A stretch of DNA of 64,000 bases from an uncultured Selenomonas sp. (GCA_900552565.1 USAK01000001.1:62001-126000); one strand, 5' to 3'. Positions 8,023-16,665 are shown, numbered from the stretch's first letter. The notes: generated by a model not told the origin, from the sequence alone. Numbers and translations: made by a program.

Positions 8023-8805
8023 TCAGCGAATGTCATAGACCATATCGAGGCGTTTCAGGTAGCGGTCAATGCGGGCAAGCTCTTTGGCGTCTTCAACGCG
8101 TCTGCCCGAATAGTAGTAATCCACTGTCTGCTCATGATGTTCCAATCCATCGCGGGCCTTGAGCTGGCGGATGAGCTCACGCACCGTGCCCTCATTGCCA
8201 TCGACAAAATGCATATTCGCCGGCATGATGCTGCGCATCGTGTCTTTGAAATAATTGAAATGCGTGCAGCCGAGTACGAGTGCCGAATACTCCTCAAGCT
8301 TAAAACGGCCGAGCTCTTCGGCCAGGTAATCATGCACGGCCTGCGACTCAAATTCCTCGCGTTCCGCAAATTCTACAAGACGCGGCAGGGGCAGAAGGTC
8401 AACGAGATGGTCCTTATCAAAGCGGTCGATGAGAATCTGCATCTTTTTGCCCTTGACCGTAATCGGCGTCGCTGCCACGAGCACGCGGTGTTCGCCATCG
8501 AGGTCGAGTGCCTTTTTCGCCGCCGGCTCCATGCCGATAATCGGGATATCATAACGGTGGCGCATCTCGCGGACCGCCACGGACGTCGCCGTATTGCAGG
8601 CCACGACGATGGCCTTGACACCGCACGTCACGAGAAAATCAAACGCCTGCTGCACAAAGCCCATGACCTCTTCCTTCGTCTTGACGCCATAGGGTACATT
8701 GTCCTCATCGGCATAAAACACGAACTGTTCCTCCGGCAGTACGCGCATCGCATGGTGAAGAACGGAAAGTCCGCCAATCCCTGAATCAAAAAACGCAATT
8801 TTCAT
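8023..8805 (-). CDS. murI: Glutamate racemase
   Basis: A 260-residue cofactor-independent racemase that makes D-glutamate for peptidoglycan. The N-terminal IAFFDSGIGGLSVL motif carries the substrate-binding Asp and Ser. The two catalytic cysteines are in VVACNTATS (about residue 74) and VLGCTHFNYF (about residue 184). The ATG at 8803-8805 aligns with the family start; a longer frame to 8880 crosses A/T-rich promoter-like sequence. Length is typical (about 265). No operon partner is evident: the thioesterase lies 138 bp downstream and the divergent tRNA promoter is upstream. Confidence 0.96.
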   Translation of the reverse strand: MKIAFFDSGIGGLSVLHHAMRVLPEEQFVFYADEDNVPYGVKTKEEVMGFVQQAFDFLVTCGVKAIVVACNTATSVAVREMRHRYDIPIIGMEPAAKKALDLDGEHRVLVAATPITVKGKKMQILIDRFDKDHLVDLLPLPRLVEFAEREEFESQAVHDYLAEELGRFKLEEYSALVLGCTHFNYFKDTMRSIMPANMHFVDGNEGTVRELIRQLKARDGLEHHEQTVDYYYSGRRVEDAKELARIDRYLKRLDMVYDIR

Positions 8806-8903
8806 TGCCTTACATCTCCCAATCCATCTATTGATGTCTATGATGTAATTCATTATATCATAGATAACTCCATTTCGCACCGCAGTACCGGCGGGGAAAA
8901 TAT

Positions 8904-8933
8904 TTGACAGGTTCGTCTGTTTCTTGCTATAAT
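8904..8933 (+). promoter_or_regulatory. Promoter of the tRNA-Ser pair
   Basis: Consensus TTGACA (8904-8909) and TATAAT (8928-8933) with an 18-bp spacer, 17 bp upstream of the first tRNA. Both hexamers are perfect, as expected for a strong stable-RNA promoter. Confidence 0.9.
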
Positions 8934-8950
8934 AATTGTGCTATTTGCAC

Positions 8951-9039
<89 letters not shown>

Positions 9040-9045
9040 TTTTAT

Positions 9046-9136
9046 GGAGTGGTACTCAAGAGGCTGAAGAGGACGGTTTGCTAAATCGTTAGGCTGGGCA
9101 ACCGGTGCGGAGGTTCGAATCCTCTCCACTCCGCCA
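9046..9136 (+). tRNA. tRNA-Ser(GCU)
   Basis: Class II tRNA of 91 nt with encoded CCA, 6 nt after the first serine tRNA. The acceptor stem GGAGTGG pairs with CCACTCC. The anticodon loop TTGCTAA gives GCT. The long variable arm and GGTTCGAATCC T loop are intact. It is co-transcribed with tRNA-Ser(UGA). Confidence 0.97.
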
Positions 9137-9149
9137 CGAAAAAAAATAC

Positions 9150-9179
9150 AGGGCTGCCGCTGATGCGGCAGCCCTTTTT
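9150..9179 (+). terminator. Bidirectional rho-independent terminator after the tRNAs and uxaC
   Basis: AGGGCTGCCGC-TGAT-GCGGCAGCCCT is a perfect 11-bp stem with a T run on the plus strand. An eight-A run before it (T run on the minus strand) lets it also end uxaC transcription. Confidence 0.92.
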
Positions 9180-9204
9180 GCATGCATGATATGCCAGATA
9201 TGAC

Positions 9205-10608
9205 TCAGATGCGGAAGTATTCCTTGATATTATCGTAGCAGACATTCTTGATGAGCATGCCGAGAGCATCCTTATCCGATGGATAAAGACCTTCCTCAGC
9301 AAGGCCTGCCAAGGCATCGCAAAGGATGCGGCGGTAATATTCGTGACGCGGCCAGAAGAATGCGCTGCGCGCATCGGTCGAGAAGCCCACGGCCGTGCCG
9401 ATGATACCGAGGCTGGCCATGTAGCCGACCTGTGCGCGGATGCCCAGAGGCGTCTGATTGATCCACCAAGACGGGCCCAGCTGCAGATGGCCGGCATCTT
9501 CCGTCTGGAACGCACCGAGCACAGAGCCGATGACAACTTGGTCTGTCGGATTCATCGAGCTCACGATGGTCTTTGGCAGGGCTTCTTCGCGCGAAAGCAG
9601 GTCAAGGAGTTTGGCGAGATTCTCACCGTCGCTGCTCGCACTGATGCAGTCGCAGCCGGCGCCACTGCCAAGGCCCGCTTCCATCTTGCTGTTGATATCG
9701 CGCAGAATGCCGTAATGAAGCTGCATGACCCAGCCGCGTTCCGCATATTTCTTGCCTAAGAAGCGCAGCACGGCCGTCTGGTATTTCTCGATTTCCTCCT
9801 GCGTCGGCGGCGCGCCCTTGCTGTTGATGACGCGGCCCACGATATCATCGAGTTCGTATTCTTCCGCCTCGCGGTAGACGATGCGCGGAAATGCGTGGTC
9901 CGCCGTGCGGCAGCCCATGCTGTCAAAATAAGCGATGCGTTTGCCAAGGGCCTCACGCACATCATTCATCGTCGAAATCTCGACGCCGGCCGCCTGCCCA
10001 AGGTCATAGAGCATGTAGTTGCCCCATTCTGGGTTCGCAAGGTCGAGGGCAGCATCGGGATGGAACACCGGCAGCACCTTGATGGGATACCCCTGCTCCT
10101 GCAGCTGGCGGTGCCATTTGAGATGATCCTCCGGATGGTCGGCCGTAAACACCGCCTCAACATGGCCCTGCTCCAAAAGCGAACGCACCGTCACCGTTTC
10201 ATCGGCAAATTTCTCCTCGCAGAACGACCAGACATCATCAGCCGTCTCGCCGTTCAGTACGTAATGGCAGTCAAAGACACGCTTCAAAAGCAAATGCACC
10301 CATGTATAGATTGGATTGCCCGCAGCCTTGGCCAAAGCCTCCGCAAAATACTGGAAGCGTTCACGTGCCGGTGCCTCGCCGCCCGTGATGAACCGCTCCT
10401 TGACGCCGTTGGCACGCATGAGGCGGCGCGCGACAGGATTATCAACGAGCACCTCCGTCAAGTTGTGGTAAACGCGGTTCTCCGCAATATCCCGCACCGG
10501 AATGTGCGTGTGGTAGTCGAGGATCGGCAACTTTTCGGCGTATTCGTGATACAAGTCTTCCGCGAGATCCGAGTGCAAGAGAAAATCTTCATCCATAAAA
10601 CGTTTCAT
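9205..10608 (-). CDS. uxaC: Glucuronate isomerase (uronate isomerase)
   Basis: A 467-residue amidohydrolase-fold isomerase that converts D-glucuronate to D-fructuronate and D-galacturonate to D-tagaturonate. The N-terminal metal-binding motif LPILDYHTHIP (about residues 28-38) is typical, as are HPDAALDL and the C-terminal GIIGTAVGFSTDARSAFFWPRHEYYRR region. Length matches the family (about 470). The ATG at 10606-10608 has a GAGG site 9 bases ahead. No other uronate gene is adjacent; the SDR at 11672-12460, possibly a sugar-acid dehydrogenase, lies beyond the divergent TSUP gene. Confidence 0.96.
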   Translation of the reverse strand: MKRFMDEDFLLHSDLAEDLYHEYAEKLPILDYHTHIPVRDIAENRVYHNLTEVLVDNPVARRLMRANGVKERFITGGEAPARERFQYFAEALAKAAGNPIYTWVHLLLKRVFDCHYVLNGETADDVWSFCEEKFADETVTVRSLLEQGHVEAVFTADHPEDHLKWHRQLQEQGYPIKVLPVFHPDAALDLANPEWGNYMLYDLGQAAGVEISTMNDVREALGKRIAYFDSMGCRTADHAFPRIVYREAEEYELDDIVGRVINSKGAPPTQEEIEKYQTAVLRFLGKKYAERGWVMQLHYGILRDINSKMEAGLGSGAGCDCISASSDGENLAKLLDLLSREEALPKTIVSSMNPTDQVVIGSVLGAFQTEDAGHLQLGPSWWINQTPLGIRAQVGYMASLGIIGTAVGFSTDARSAFFWPRHEYYRRILCDALAGLAEEGLYPSDKDALGMLIKNVCYDNIKEYFRI

Positions 10609-10766
10609 GATAACCAGCCTCGCTTTCTTATATCTTCTGTCTTATAGTAATTCGCCTCCCGCCCGGAGAATCCCTGCTGAGCGGACAGATTGCGCACAAA
10701 AATTTGCATACGGGAATGCTATCCGCACTATACATTTTTCGTCCGACCTCATCGTCCATTCTATGA

Positions 10767-10772
10767 TATAAT
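10767..10772 (+). promoter_or_regulatory. Candidate -10 box for the TSUP permease gene
   Basis: A perfect TATAAT in the 210-bp gap between the divergent uxaC and TSUP genes; no convincing -35 is visible at 16-18 bp. Nothing else is recognisable between 10609 and 10818. Confidence 0.4.
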
Positions 10773-10818
10773 AACCCATGCATTATCTTATGACTAAGAA
10801 AGAAGGTCTTTTCCCTAC

Positions 10819-11610
10819 ATGGATATCATCTTATTCCTGCTGCTCGGCCTCGGCGTCGGCACCTTCGGTACGCTCGTCGGCATTGGCGGCGGTCTTATCT
10901 GCGTGCCAATTTTCATCCTGTTCCTGTCCGACGGCGGTGTCTACCCGTACTTCCACACGGCAGCGCAGATTGCCGGCACCTCGCTCGTCGTCGTCATGGC
11001 CAATGCCATGAGCGGCACCCTCGCCTACATTCGCCAGAAACGCGTACTTTTCAGTGCGGCCATTCCTTTTGCCATCGCCACACTGCCGGGCGCCATACTC
11101 GGCTCGTGGATTGTCAACAAATTCAGCACGACGATGCTCGACCTCTACTTCGGCATCTTCCTGCTGCTGATGTCCATCATCATGTACTGGAATTCCACGC
11201 ATAAGCCTGTTTCCAACATCATGGAACTGCCGAAAGACTTTCATTACAACCGCACGCTCGGTATCGTCGCGAGCCTTGGCGTCGGCTTTATCTCGAGCAT
11301 CTTCGGCATCGGCGGCGGCGTCATCCACGTGCCCCTGATGATTTATCTGCTCGGGTTCCCGGTCCACGTCGCGACGGCTACGAGCCATTTCGTGCTGGCC
11401 TGCTCCTCGGCGTTTGGCGTCATCAGCCATTTCATGCTCAATCACATCATCTGGGTGCCGGCCATCTGCATCTCAATCGGTGCCGCTGTCGGTGCTCAGA
11501 TTGGCGCAAGAATCTCCAAGAAGACAAAATCCAAAGTCATCCTCGTGCTGCTCTCCCTCGCGATGTTCGCACTCGGCATCCGCCTGATTTTACTCGGCAG
11601 CGCACATTAA
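10819..11610 (+). CDS. TSUP (TauE/SafE) family sulfite/organic-anion permease
   Basis: A 263-residue integral membrane protein with about eight hydrophobic segments in two homologous halves. Each half begins with the same glycine-rich pattern: LVGIGGGLICVPIF near residue 20 and IFGIGGGVIHVPLM near residue 165. This duplication is the hallmark of the TauE/SafE family, whose members export sulfite, sulfoacetate or related anions or import organic acids. The substrate is not readable from sequence. The ATG at 10819 has AAGG upstream at a rather long spacing. It is a single-gene unit ended by a bidirectional terminator at 11631-11667. Confidence 0.9.
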   Translation: MDIILFLLLGLGVGTFGTLVGIGGGLICVPIFILFLSDGGVYPYFHTAAQIAGTSLVVVMANAMSGTLAYIRQKRVLFSAAIPFAIATLPGAILGSWIVNKFSTTMLDLYFGIFLLLMSIIMYWNSTHKPVSNIMELPKDFHYNRTLGIVASLGVGFISSIFGIGGGVIHVPLMIYLLGFPVHVATATSHFVLACSSAFGVISHFMLNHIIWVPAICISIGAAVGAQIGARISKKTKSKVILVLLSLAMFALGIRLILLGSAH

Positions 11611-11630
11611 TTCCACAAAATCATACCAAC

Positions 11631-11667
11631 AAAAAACGAAGGCCCGAAACGGACCTTCGTTTTTTTA
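11631..11667. terminator. Bidirectional terminator between TSUP and SDR genes
   Basis: CGAAGG-C-CCG / CGG-A-CCTTCG stem with one mismatch and an AAA loop, flanked by an A run and a T run. It serves the convergent TSUP (plus) and SDR (minus) genes. Confidence 0.9.
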
Positions 11668-11671
11668 TGCT

Positions 11672-12460
11672 TCAGGGTTTGCGGCCAAGATAAGCCAGAA
11701 TGCCGCCATCGACATAGAGGATATGGCCGTTGACGAAATTCGACGCATCCGACGCGAGGAACACGGCCGGCCCCATGAGGTCTTCCGGCGTGCCCCAGCG
11801 CTGCATCGGTGTCTTGGCGAGAATAAAATCATTAAAGGGATTTCCTTCCGTGCGCAGCGGTGCGGTCTGCGGCGTGGCGATATAGCCCGGCCCGATGCCG
11901 TTGCACTGGATGTTCTGGGCACCATACTCCGACGCGATGTTCTTGGTCAGCATCTTGAGCCCGCCTTTCGCCGCGGTATACGCAGCGACAGTCTCACGGC
12001 CGAGTTCGCTGAGCATCGAACAGACATTGATGATTTTGCCATGGCCCTTCTTAATCATGCCCGGCAGCACGGCCTTAGCAACGATAAACGGTGCCGTCAG
12101 GTCGATATCGATGACCTGACGAAAGTCCTCGGCCTTCATCTCAAGCATCGGCACGCGCTTGATGATGCCCGCATTATTGACCAGAATATCAATCGTACCG
12201 AGCTTTTTCTCGATATCCGCGACCATGGCCCGTACATCTTCTTCGTGCGTGACATCGCAAATGTAGCCAAGGGCATCGATGCCATCTTCCTTATACATGG
12301 CCAGAGCCTTGTCCATATGCTGCTGACTGCGGCAGTTAAACGCGATTTTCGCGCCGGCATCCGCATACGCCTTGGCAATCGCATAGCCGATGCCGTAAGC
12401 CGCACCGGTCACAAGTGCGACCTTGCCTTCAAGCGAAAACTGTTTCTGTACATCAAACAT
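11672..12460 (-). CDS. SDR-family oxidoreductase, probable gluconate 5-dehydrogenase
   Basis: A 262-residue classical short-chain dehydrogenase. The NAD(P) motif is TGAAYGIG (residues 18-25), followed by NNAG near residue 92 and the catalytic Ser-Tyr-Lys triad in NVCSMLSELGRETVAAYTAAKGG (about residues 143-165). SELGRETVAAYTAAKGGLKM and QCNGIGPGYIATPQTAPLR closely resemble streptococcal gluconate 5-dehydrogenase and the KduD group, so the reaction is probably 5-ketogluconate or 2-keto-3-deoxygluconate reduction. The exact substrate cannot be fixed. The ATG has an AAGGAGGG site. It shares a terminator with the convergent TSUP gene and appears monocistronic. Confidence 0.88.
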   Translation of the reverse strand: MFDVQKQFSLEGKVALVTGAAYGIGYAIAKAYADAGAKIAFNCRSQQHMDKALAMYKEDGIDALGYICDVTHEEDVRAMVADIEKKLGTIDILVNNAGIIKRVPMLEMKAEDFRQVIDIDLTAPFIVAKAVLPGMIKKGHGKIINVCSMLSELGRETVAAYTAAKGGLKMLTKNIASEYGAQNIQCNGIGPGYIATPQTAPLRTEGNPFNDFILAKTPMQRWGTPEDLMGPAVFLASDASNFVNGHILYVDGGILAYLGRKP

Positions 12461-12554
12461 GGAAATCCCTCCTTTCTTCCTATTTTATCATGTCCGGACT
12501 CTTGATTTCTATGGACAAATCCGACTTTTCTGCCTTAGTCAGACTTTGACAAAA

Positions 12555-13073
12555 TCAGCGGATTTCCACCTGACACATCTTCATGGCCTGCAAGGCATTT
12601 TCGTGGCTTGCAGGCGTCACACCTGCACAGCACGAAGCATCCACAGCAACAGGCAGCTCCGGAAACGCGGCCTTGAGAATCATCGCATTGGAGATAACGC
12701 AGATATCCGTGCAAAGGCCGACAAGCTCCACTTCATCCGGATGAAGCTTCGCCACGGCCTTCGGCAGTTCCAGAGAACCAAACGCCGGCTTCTCCACAAC
12801 GGCCGCGGCTTTCCTGACAAACGGCTGCAAAGACGGCGCAATCTCCCAGCCTTTTTCCGGCTTGATGCAGTGCGGCACAGGAAGATTTTTCCCCTCCTGC
12901 GTCTCCATATAATCACTGCCATGCGTATCCTGCGTGAAGATGAGCAGGGCATCCTTTTCCTGTTCGAGCTTCTTCACCAGACACGGCAGCATCGCCTGTG
13001 CCTCCTTCGTGCCCAGCGCCCCGTCAATAAAATCGTTCTGCATGTCAATCACGACAATAACCTTGCGCATCAT
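12555..13073 (-). CDS. Isochorismatase-family cysteine hydrolase (nicotinamidase-like)
   Basis: A 172-residue alpha/beta hydrolase of the isochorismatase superfamily. The catalytic Asp is D10 in VVIDMQNDF, the lysine lies near residue 93, and the nucleophilic cysteine is in GLCTDICVIS near residue 130. FTQDTHGSDY provides the Asp/His metal-ligand pattern of nicotinamidases, so conversion of nicotinamide to nicotinate (PncA role) is plausible but not certain. Two adjacent ATG codons (13073 and 13070) share the GGAGG site. It is monocistronic as far as visible. Confidence 0.88.
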   Translation of the reverse strand: MMRKVIVVIDMQNDFIDGALGTKEAQAMLPCLVKKLEQEKDALLIFTQDTHGSDYMETQEGKNLPVPHCIKPEKGWEIAPSLQPFVRKAAAVVEKPAFGSLELPKAVAKLHPDEVELVGLCTDICVISNAMILKAAFPELPVAVDASCCAGVTPASHENALQAMKMCQVEIR

Positions 13074-13150
13074 TTATACCTCCAGCCAAGAAAAATTCAA
13101 GAAAGTCAATATTTCCTTTAGTATGGCACAAGTCAGCTGTCTTGACAATG

Positions 13151-13176
13151 AAAAAGCCGCCTCAAAAAAGACGGCT
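13151..13176 (-). terminator. Terminator of the membrane phosphoesterase gene
   Basis: On the minus strand AGCCGTC and GGCGGCT pair (one G-U) around a T-rich loop and are followed by TTTTT. It lies directly after the stop at 13185. Confidence 0.8.
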
Positions 13177-13184
13177 GACAGCAA

Positions 13185-14318
13185 TTATGCATTTTTTAAA
13201 GTAAAATACGCGATTTCCGGCGGACAGCCTAGCCTGAAGGGGAACCAGCTGCCGTTGCCGCTGTGGACGTAGCCGTAGGAATCGCCGAGTTTGACCATGC
13301 CGCGCGTGTATTTGAATACTGGGAACAGCGGCTTGCCAAAAAGACCAATCTGGCTGCCGTGGGTATGGCCCGTAAGGGTCAGGGCAATGCCCTGTTCCGC
13401 ACCGTCGTCAATGCATTCGGGATGATGGCCGAGCAGGATGGTGGGGACATTTTCGGGCAGGCCCTCGCAGGCTTCCTTCATATAAGCTTTGCGCTGCTGA
13501 GCGAAATGTTCGCGGTCCATCGGGTAATCAACGCCGACAAGCCAGAGATTTTTGCCCGGCACGCGTCGATTCTCGTTCAGGAGTACCTGCACGCGCGTCC
13601 CCGCAAGGTACTGACGAATTGTACGCATACCGCGGAAATGCTCGTGATTGCCAAAGCAGAACCAAATGCCGTCGAGGAAGGCATCCACATATTTCTCAAG
13701 GATTTTCGCGGCTTCCTCGTTCTGCGTCACATCGTCGAATAAATCCCCCGTGACGGCCAGCAAATCCGGCTTCTGCGCTGCAGTTTTCTGAAGCAGCCGG
13801 TCAAGCTCTGCCACGGAAAAGAAGCTGCCGAGATGAACGTCGCTGATTTGCGCGAGACGATAGCCATCCCCTGCACCGAGTCCTTTGACGGGAATCGTGA
13901 AATCCCGTTCCACGACGGCCTGCCGCTCCCAAAGACCTCCGTAAAGGCTGAGTCCCAGAGCCGCGGCAGGATAAACAGAGGCATGGACAAGAAGACGCCG
14001 CCGGCTCTCATCCACGGGCACGGCCATCATCCTGCGCCAGCAAAAGCGCAGTACAATAGCCAGCAGCACAAAGGCTGTACAGATAATCTGCGTCATAAAG
14101 CCAATGATGATGGTCTCAATGACAAGAGCCGGTCCGGAAATCAGATGATACAGTGTCGCGCGGATGATGAACCAGCCCATGCCGAGGATATCAAACAGCA
14201 GCATAAAGATGCGCACGCGCCGCAGCGTTTTCCCCGCAAAGAGATAGCGCGTCGTGAAAAGCAGCGTGAATAAAGTCGCTGCCACAATGCCAATCATGAT
14301 GATGGTAAACCAGGTCAA
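13185..14318 (-). CDS. Membrane-anchored metallophosphoesterase (YkuE-like)
   Basis: A 377-residue protein with an N-terminal membrane domain of about four helices (residues 3-95), then a helical hairpin near 110-125, and a calcineurin-like phosphoesterase domain from about residue 140. Metal ligands are visible: QISDVHLG, VTGDLFDD, CFGNHEHF, LLGHHPE and LTGHTHG. Relatives such as B. subtilis YkuE and E. coli YaeI act at the membrane, and their substrates are poorly defined. The ATG has a GGGAGG site. It has its own terminator at 13151-13176 and appears to be a single-gene unit. Confidence 0.9.
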   Translation of the reverse strand: MTWFTIIMIGIVAATLFTLLFTTRYLFAGKTLRRVRIFMLLFDILGMGWFIIRATLYHLISGPALVIETIIIGFMTQIICTAFVLLAIVLRFCWRRMMAVPVDESRRRLLVHASVYPAAALGLSLYGGLWERQAVVERDFTIPVKGLGAGDGYRLAQISDVHLGSFFSVAELDRLLQKTAAQKPDLLAVTGDLFDDVTQNEEAAKILEKYVDAFLDGIWFCFGNHEHFRGMRTIRQYLAGTRVQVLLNENRRVPGKNLWLVGVDYPMDREHFAQQRKAYMKEACEGLPENVPTILLGHHPECIDDGAEQGIALTLTGHTHGSQIGLFGKPLFPVFKYTRGMVKLGDSYGYVHSGNGSWFPFRLGCPPEIAYFTLKNA

Positions 14319-14375
14319 AAAATTTTCCTCCCTAACACACCCTAAAATACCCTAAATCCCCTAAGGACAGCAAAG

Positions 14376-14402
14376 CAAAAAAATAGACCGGATAGCCGGT
14401 CT
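14376..14402 (-). terminator. Terminator of the 79-residue orphan gene
   Basis: On the minus strand AGACCGG-CTAT-CCGGTCT is a perfect 7-bp stem followed by ATTTTTTT. It lies 57 bp after the stop at 14460. Confidence 0.85.
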
Positions 14403-14459
14403 TTGCCCTAAGTTGACTTTTCAGGCATAGATGCCTCATCGCATGAGCATGAGCCCGAC

Positions 14460-14699
14460 TTAAGCCAAGCCCCGAAGATGAGCGGATTCGGCCTGCCGTT
14501 CGCGGTAATACCAGCGGATGGATTTGCCGATTGCGCAGCGGACTGCATCGAGTTCACCGCGTTTTGCCAGTTTTTTGAGCTGAGTGACGTCAAAACCACT
14601 GACAGACAAGTAACTTGCAGAAAGGAAACCTCCTCGTTTCAAAAGTTTGCGATAGCTCGCACTGTCACGACGGTCCATTTCAATGTTCTTGATTGCCAT
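14460..14699 (-). CDS. Small hypothetical protein, 79 residues
   Basis: I do not recognise this family. The protein is basic and predicted mostly helical. The segment VTQLKKLAKRGELDAVRCAIG followed by KSIRWYYRERQAE resembles the helix-turn-helix/wing layout of excisionase-like or MerR-type DNA-binding modules, where a first helix is followed by an aromatic strand, but the match is weak. The ATG at 14697-14699 has a GGGGGG site 5 bases upstream. It has its own terminator (14376-14402) and A/T-rich upstream DNA with a TATAAT on the minus strand, so it looks like a real autonomous gene. It is divergent from the hydrogenase operon, which makes a regulatory link conceivable but unproved. Confidence 0.65.
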   Translation of the reverse strand: MAIKNIEMDRRDSASYRKLLKRGGFLSASYLSVSGFDVTQLKKLAKRGELDAVRCAIGKSIRWYYRERQAESAHLRGLA

Positions 14700-14829
14700 A
14701 TTAATCCCCCCACAATGTAGGTCTTATTTACAAAGACACCTTCGGGCATTTATATTATATCACAAAACTGTAAGTCATACTAGTATATTTCTACTATAAC
14801 ATTCCATTTATTTTCCTATAAAAATACGT

Positions 14830-14835
14830 TATAAT
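14830..14835 (+). promoter_or_regulatory. Candidate -10 box of the hydrogenase operon
   Basis: Perfect TATAAT 54 bp ahead of the first hydrogenase gene; at 17 bp upstream the -35 is only TTTATT. The 14700-14888 gap is very A/T-rich and divergent with the 79-residue gene. Confidence 0.45.
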
Positions 14836-14888
14836 ATAAAGATGTTGTGACTTTTTGCTTACCGATCTATATCTTAGGAGGTTTTTCT

Positions 14889-15395
14889 ATGCTGACTTCC
14901 CTGACGAAGGAATATCCTCTGCCCAGCGAGCTGCAGGAACGCATTGACCTTGTGCTTGAGTCCCATGATTACGACCCGACGCAAATTGTTGGTATTCTGC
15001 TCGAAGTGCAGGGACTCAACGACCGTCATTACGTGCCTGAGCCCACAGCCTACTACATTGCCGACCGTCTCAAGATGCGCGTGACCAACATCTTTGACTG
15101 CCTGAAGTTCTACAGCGAGCTCTCCCCCGTACCGCGGGCCAAATATCCGATTCAGGTCTGCTGCTCTCCCGCCTGCCGCGTCAATGTCGTCGACTCGCAC
15201 CGCCTGATATCGACGCTGGAACGCCTGCTTGACATCAAACTCGGTGAAACGACCTACGATGGCCGCTTCACGCTGGAAAAAGTGACCTGCATCGGCGCCT
15301 GTGACCGTGCTCCGGCCGTGCGCATCAATGGCCATGTCTATGACCATCTCGATTCACAGGAAAAAATCGAAACCCTGCTGCGCTCACTGCCTTGA
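14889..15395 (+). CDS. NuoE/HndA-like [2Fe-2S] subunit of NAD(P)-linked [FeFe] hydrogenase
   Basis: A 168-residue thioredoxin-like ferredoxin subunit. The four cluster ligands are in VCCSPACRV (C-x4-C pattern, about residues 93-98) and TCIGACDRAP (about 134-138). It passes electrons between the flavin subunit and the hydrogenase subunit. The ATG at 14889 is chosen for its AGGAGG site 8 bases upstream; a longer frame to 14847 lacks one. It is the first of three tightly packed genes (16-bp gap, then 4-bp overlap), equivalent to HydC/HndA of trimeric [FeFe] hydrogenases. It could be confused with complex I NuoE, but the neighbouring H-cluster protein decides. Confidence 0.92.
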   Translation: MLTSLTKEYPLPSELQERIDLVLESHDYDPTQIVGILLEVQGLNDRHYVPEPTAYYIADRLKMRVTNIFDCLKFYSELSPVPRAKYPIQVCCSPACRVNVVDSHRLISTLERLLDIKLGETTYDGRFTLEKVTCIGACDRAPAVRINGHVYDHLDSQEKIETLLRSLP

Positions 15396-15411
15396 TACGG
15401 AGGATATGCCC

Positions 15412-16665
15412 ATGAAAAATCCAGTTCAATTCCTGACGAAGAATTTCGGCAAATACGATACTTCGTCCATTGGTTCTTATATGAATATCGGCGGCTATGA
15501 AGCTCTGCGCAAAGCCGTAAACATGGACCCCGACGAGATTACCGACCTTCTGACCGCGGTCAAGATCAAAGGCCGCGGCGGCGCGGAATACCCGCTCGGC
15601 CGCAAGTGGTCACAGGCACGCGCCGTACGCGGGGAACGCAAAGTCGTCATCTGCAACGCCGATGAAGGCGAGACAACGACCTTCAAAGACCGCGAACTCA
15701 TCAATCACGACCCATTCAACCTCATCGAGGCCATGACGATTGCAGCTTATGTCGTCGGCGCGACGGATGGCTACATCTATATGCGCGCCGAATACGCCTG
15801 CTTCCGTCCGCTGCTCCTCAATGCTATCCGTCAGGCCAAGAATTACGGTTTTCTCGGCACGAACATCCTCGGCCGCGGGTTTGACTTCAATATCCATCTC
15901 TATTCCGGCGCCGGCGCCTATGTCTGCGGCGAAGGCACGGCCCTGATCCGCTCCATCGAGGGCAAGGCAGGCCGCCCACGCATGAAACCGCCATTCATCA
16001 AGGTCAGTGGTGTCTTTGCCCGTCCGACCTGCCTCAACAATGTCGAGACGCTGTCGCTTGTACCGCACCTGCTCATGGATACCGAAGGATTCTACGCGTC
16101 CTGCGGCAAGGGCGATTCGATTGGCACGAAACTTGTCAGTGTCGCCGGCAATGTCAACAATCCCGGTGTTTTCGAAATCCCGTTTGGCATGACCGTCCGC
16201 GACATCATTTACGGGCTCGCCGGCGGCATCCAGCATGACCGCAAAATCCAGCTCATCCAGTTTGGCGGCGCTTCCGGCAAAATTGCCGACGCTTCCATCC
16301 TCGACACGCCCTATACATATGAAGATTTGCGGGCCGCCGGCGTCATGGTCGGCTCAGGCGGCATGCTCGTCATCGATGAACGCACGAGCGTACTCGACTT
16401 TCTGCGCATGAATCAGGAGTTCTTCTGGGAAGAGAGCTGCGGCCAGTGCACACCATGCCGCGAGGGCAATCTCCACATTAAAATCATTCTGGACAAACTC
16501 GCCGCTGGCACGGCCACGCGCGAGGACATCGCCATCATGATCAAGATTGCCCGCGTCATGAGCATGTCGTCGCTCTGCGGTCTCGGCGAGACAGCACAGA
16601 ATTCCCTTTTGTCTGCCATAAAAGTATTCCCGGACATCTTTGACATTGGAGGAGCACGCGCATGA
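15412..16665 (+). CDS. NuoF/HydB-like FMN and NAD(P)-binding subunit of [FeFe] hydrogenase
   Basis: A 417-residue flavoprotein. The Rossmann-like site starts KGRGGAEYPLGRKW (about residue 50), then CNADEGETTTFKDRE (about 81-95), the FMN loop CGEGTALIRSIEG (about 172), and the [4Fe-4S] motif ESCGQCTPCREG near 345. It lacks both the N-terminal thioredoxin-like [2Fe-2S] domain and the C-terminal two-cluster ferredoxin domain of bifurcating HydB proteins. Canonical NuoF loops read DEGEPGT and GEET; here they read DEGETTT and GEGT, which touches the nucleotide pocket. Start at the second of two close ATGs (15412), 8 bases after GGAGG. Confidence 0.92.
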   Translation: MKNPVQFLTKNFGKYDTSSIGSYMNIGGYEALRKAVNMDPDEITDLLTAVKIKGRGGAEYPLGRKWSQARAVRGERKVVICNADEGETTTFKDRELINHDPFNLIEAMTIAAYVVGATDGYIYMRAEYACFRPLLLNAIRQAKNYGFLGTNILGRGFDFNIHLYSGAGAYVCGEGTALIRSIEGKAGRPRMKPPFIKVSGVFARPTCLNNVETLSLVPHLLMDTEGFYASCGKGDSIGTKLVSVAGNVNNPGVFEIPFGMTVRDIIYGLAGGIQHDRKIQLIQFGGASGKIADASILDTPYTYEDLRAAGVMVGSGGMLVIDERTSVLDFLRMNQEFFWEESCGQCTPCREGNLHIKIILDKLAAGTATREDIAIMIKIARVMSMSSLCGLGETAQNSLLSAIKVFPDIFDIGGARA

